This document shows positions 63,001 to 64,000 of a DNA stretch of 64,000 bases, in pieces; position 1 is the stretch's first letter, and every line of letters starts with the position of its first letter. The stretch comes from an uncultured Candidatus Actinomarina sp. (GTDB lineage Bacteria; Actinomycetota; Acidimicrobiia; Actinomarinales; Actinomarinaceae). The notes below the pieces were generated by a model that was not told where the DNA came from, did not search any database, and saw only the letters and a list, made by a program, of their open reading frames with translations. The translations under genes were made by a program, and so were the position numbers. Location: NCBI GenBank assembly GCA_902599555.1, contig CACKFQ010000002.1:84460-148459 (forward strand), given 5' to 3'.

Positions 63001-64000
63001 ATCATTTCCCATTGAACCAGTAGGTATGTCCCCTTTTAACATAGGCATTAGAATTAATCTTTCTTCCTCTGGTGTATATTCGTAGAAATCTGAGAGGCCC
63101 TCAACGTCTACTGTATTATCTTTTTTTTCATTAAAAGATTGATCAACTTCAAGTGGTTTAGAGTTTACCCAATCTATATATGGATTTTTTTCACTAAGTT
63201 TTGTAATAACCTGACTTTCATCAAGAAGCTCATCATTTTCAATCCTATACCTAATTGTCTGTCCAGGTTCTAATTGAGCTGTTTTATATGCACCTGCTTC
63301 AACTGAAGGACAAATGCCTACTTCTGATGCGGCTAATACATACCTATCTGAGACCATCCAACGCATAGGTCTTAATCCACTTCTATCAAGACCAGCAATA
63401 ATATCTCTTCCATCTGAAGCAACAACTGCTGCCGGCCCATCCCAAGGTTCAGTTAAAAATGAGTGGTATTGATAGAATGCCTTTTGTTTCTTCGTAAATC
63501 GCGGATTATTTTCCCATGCTGAAGGTATAAGCATTTCTTGAGAGTGGGCAAGAGTTCGACCAGACCTGACCAATAACTCAATTGCATTATCAAGCTGTCC
63601 TGAATCAGAGATAGATTGGTCAATGAAAGGCTTAAGTCTCTGAATGTCATCTTTCCAGTACGAAGATGTTGCATCAACTTCTCTAGCTTTCATCCATGAA
63701 TAATTAGATTGTATTGTATTGATTTCACCATTATGGGCAAGCATTCTAAACGGTTGAGCTTTGTCCCAAGTAGAAGAAGTGTTTGTAGAAAATCTTTGAT
63801 GAAAAATACCAAACCTTGTTTTATAAAGCGGATTTCTTAAATCCCAGTAAAAATCTGCTGTTTGTTTTGCAGTAAAAAGACCTTTGTAGACCACTGTCTT
63901 TGAAGAACAGGAATTTATATGTATGTTTAGAAAATCTATTTCAGCAATTTTTCGTTCAAGAGTTTTTCTAAATAAATATAACTTCTTTTCAAAATCTTTA
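60052..64000 (-). CDS. gltB: Glutamate synthase large subunit (truncated by right edge)
   Basis: TRFGIFHQRFSTNTSSTWDKAQPFRMLAHNGEINTI; SGEGGEDPARF; CHENTCPVGIATQ. The frame stays open from 63894 to 64000 (KDFEKKLYLFRKTLERKIAEIDFLNIHINSCSSKTVVYKGL), so the track start is internal. Confidence 0.95.
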   Translation of the reverse strand, partial: KDFEKKLYLFRKTLERKIAEIDFLNIHINSCSSKTVVYKGLFTAKQTADFYWDLRNPLYKTRFGIFHQRFSTNTSSTWDKAQPFRMLAHNGEINTIQSNYSWMKAREVDATSSYWKDDIQRLKPFIDQSISDSGQLDNAIELLVRSGRTLAHSQEMLIPSAWENNPRFTKKQKAFYQYHSFLTEPWDGPAAVVASDGRDIIAGLDRSGLRPMRWMVSDRYVLAASEVGICPSVEAGAYKTAQLEPGQTIRYRIENDELLDESQVITKLSEKNPYIDWVNSKPLEVDQSFNEKKDNTVDVEGLSDFYEYTPEEERLILMPMLKGDIPTGSMGNDTSLAVMSKNNPRLSRYFHQLFAQVTNPPIDPIRERFVMSTKTYLGKRGSILKETAQQANLISLDSPILSRASFDALTQNKSLKNKTIVISTTFIKENQTLEEALEVICEQVKSEIIENNKSVIIFSDREIKSGDSVVPSLMVVGKVHHYLIDAGIRLKASLISVSGEIRDSHDVACHISYGASAVWPYLALEKVRELSIQNESLNISIEQAQENYRKSLNKGLLKIMSKMGICTISSYRGSELFEIIGLNHELVNNVFKFSKTRTEGFGFEYFNDNLRIYKLEERQEILNGIGGFYKHKKGAETHVTSPKTVLKLQKAVRSGELSDWHSYLETLEDRDDVQLRDLFSLPETTNNNVVLEEDSLKELFKKFTVSSMSLGALSEEAHQALAIAINQIGGKSGSGEGGEDPARFNNERNSKIKQIASGRFGVTPDYLASAEEFQIKMAQGSKPGEGGQLPGFKVDKHIAKLRHTVEGVTLISPPPHHDIYSIEDLAQLIYDLKTFNPNNPVSVKLVSEPGVGTIAVGVAKAGADIITIAGSDGGTGASPWISIKHAGSPWELGLSETHQALVKNNMRHKVLIEVDGGLRSAKDVIIGTILGADRFGFGTLPLLALGCKMVRQCHENTCPVGIATQDENLRAKFPGAPEQVVQLFKFIANDVMAYLDKFGVSDIEDLLGRADLLGLKISNSDLSKSLHKILMNFSIEEKHPGFIRHSEGRLSRRITSEVIRFVERGEKSFLQYPISNEDRSIGARLSGEITLRKLSTKLAEHPTTISLSGAAGQSFGAFIRDGINLKLTGNANDYVAKGMGGGSVTIIPQGRKMQGAYHAAGNTILYGATGGQLFIAGTVGQRFGVRNSGAIGVVEGCSAHGAEYMTGGTLVILGNIGFNFAAGMTGGKAIVLKTQKNFDQYISETAPEYKKMSDIDKLELKTLLEVHIEKTNSETAKKILDKIDNWENMFAVFGGIAEVEKDSIQLQPENVKALD

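Noticed and set aside
63453-63677. Minus-strand 74-aa ORF
   Set aside because: Out-of-frame within gltB.
63894-64000. Track start of glutamate synthase at 63894
   Set aside because: The frame remains open and family-like up to the window edge, so the gene is truncated by the window, not started there.

Overview
This is a 64 kb, low-GC, very gene-dense bacterial chromosome segment. The gene content (F420-related CofC and PPOX proteins, GatCAB, many acyl-CoA dehydrogenases, actinobacterial-style lipoproteins) suggests a streamlined marine actinobacterium, possibly Actinomarinales or another Acidimicrobiia. That assignment is inference only. I saw no rRNA, CRISPR array, transposase or prophage block. 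Main blocks: (i) a RecB-like nuclease plus a Rad52-like annealing protein; (ii) an acyl-CoA island with an ACAD10/11-type kinase and dehydrogenase, a 4-hydroxybutyryl-CoA dehydratase, and hydratase, dehydrogenase and thiolase genes; (iii) a maltose/maltodextrin locus with a terminator-like hairpin between the binding protein and permease genes; (iv) tatA, a DUF368 protein and an antiporter/TrkA pair; (v) a tRNA-Glu/Gln/Glu cluster beside gltX, with dapDE-gatCAB nearby; (vi) iscS-mnmA-ligA; (vii) murA and pgl, then an EamA transporter preceded by a candidate pseudoknotted leader RNA; (viii) deoC with a split ALDH16-like pair; (ix) a gltB gene cut by the right edge. The items most worth a second look are the candidate pseudoknot leader at 55313-55431, the 4-hydroxyacyl-CoA island at 4403-10702, the split ALDH16-like pair at 56802-59065, and the Rad52-like operon with an unannotated microprotein at 2443-3521. 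All family calls were made by eye from protein motifs; no database search was run.
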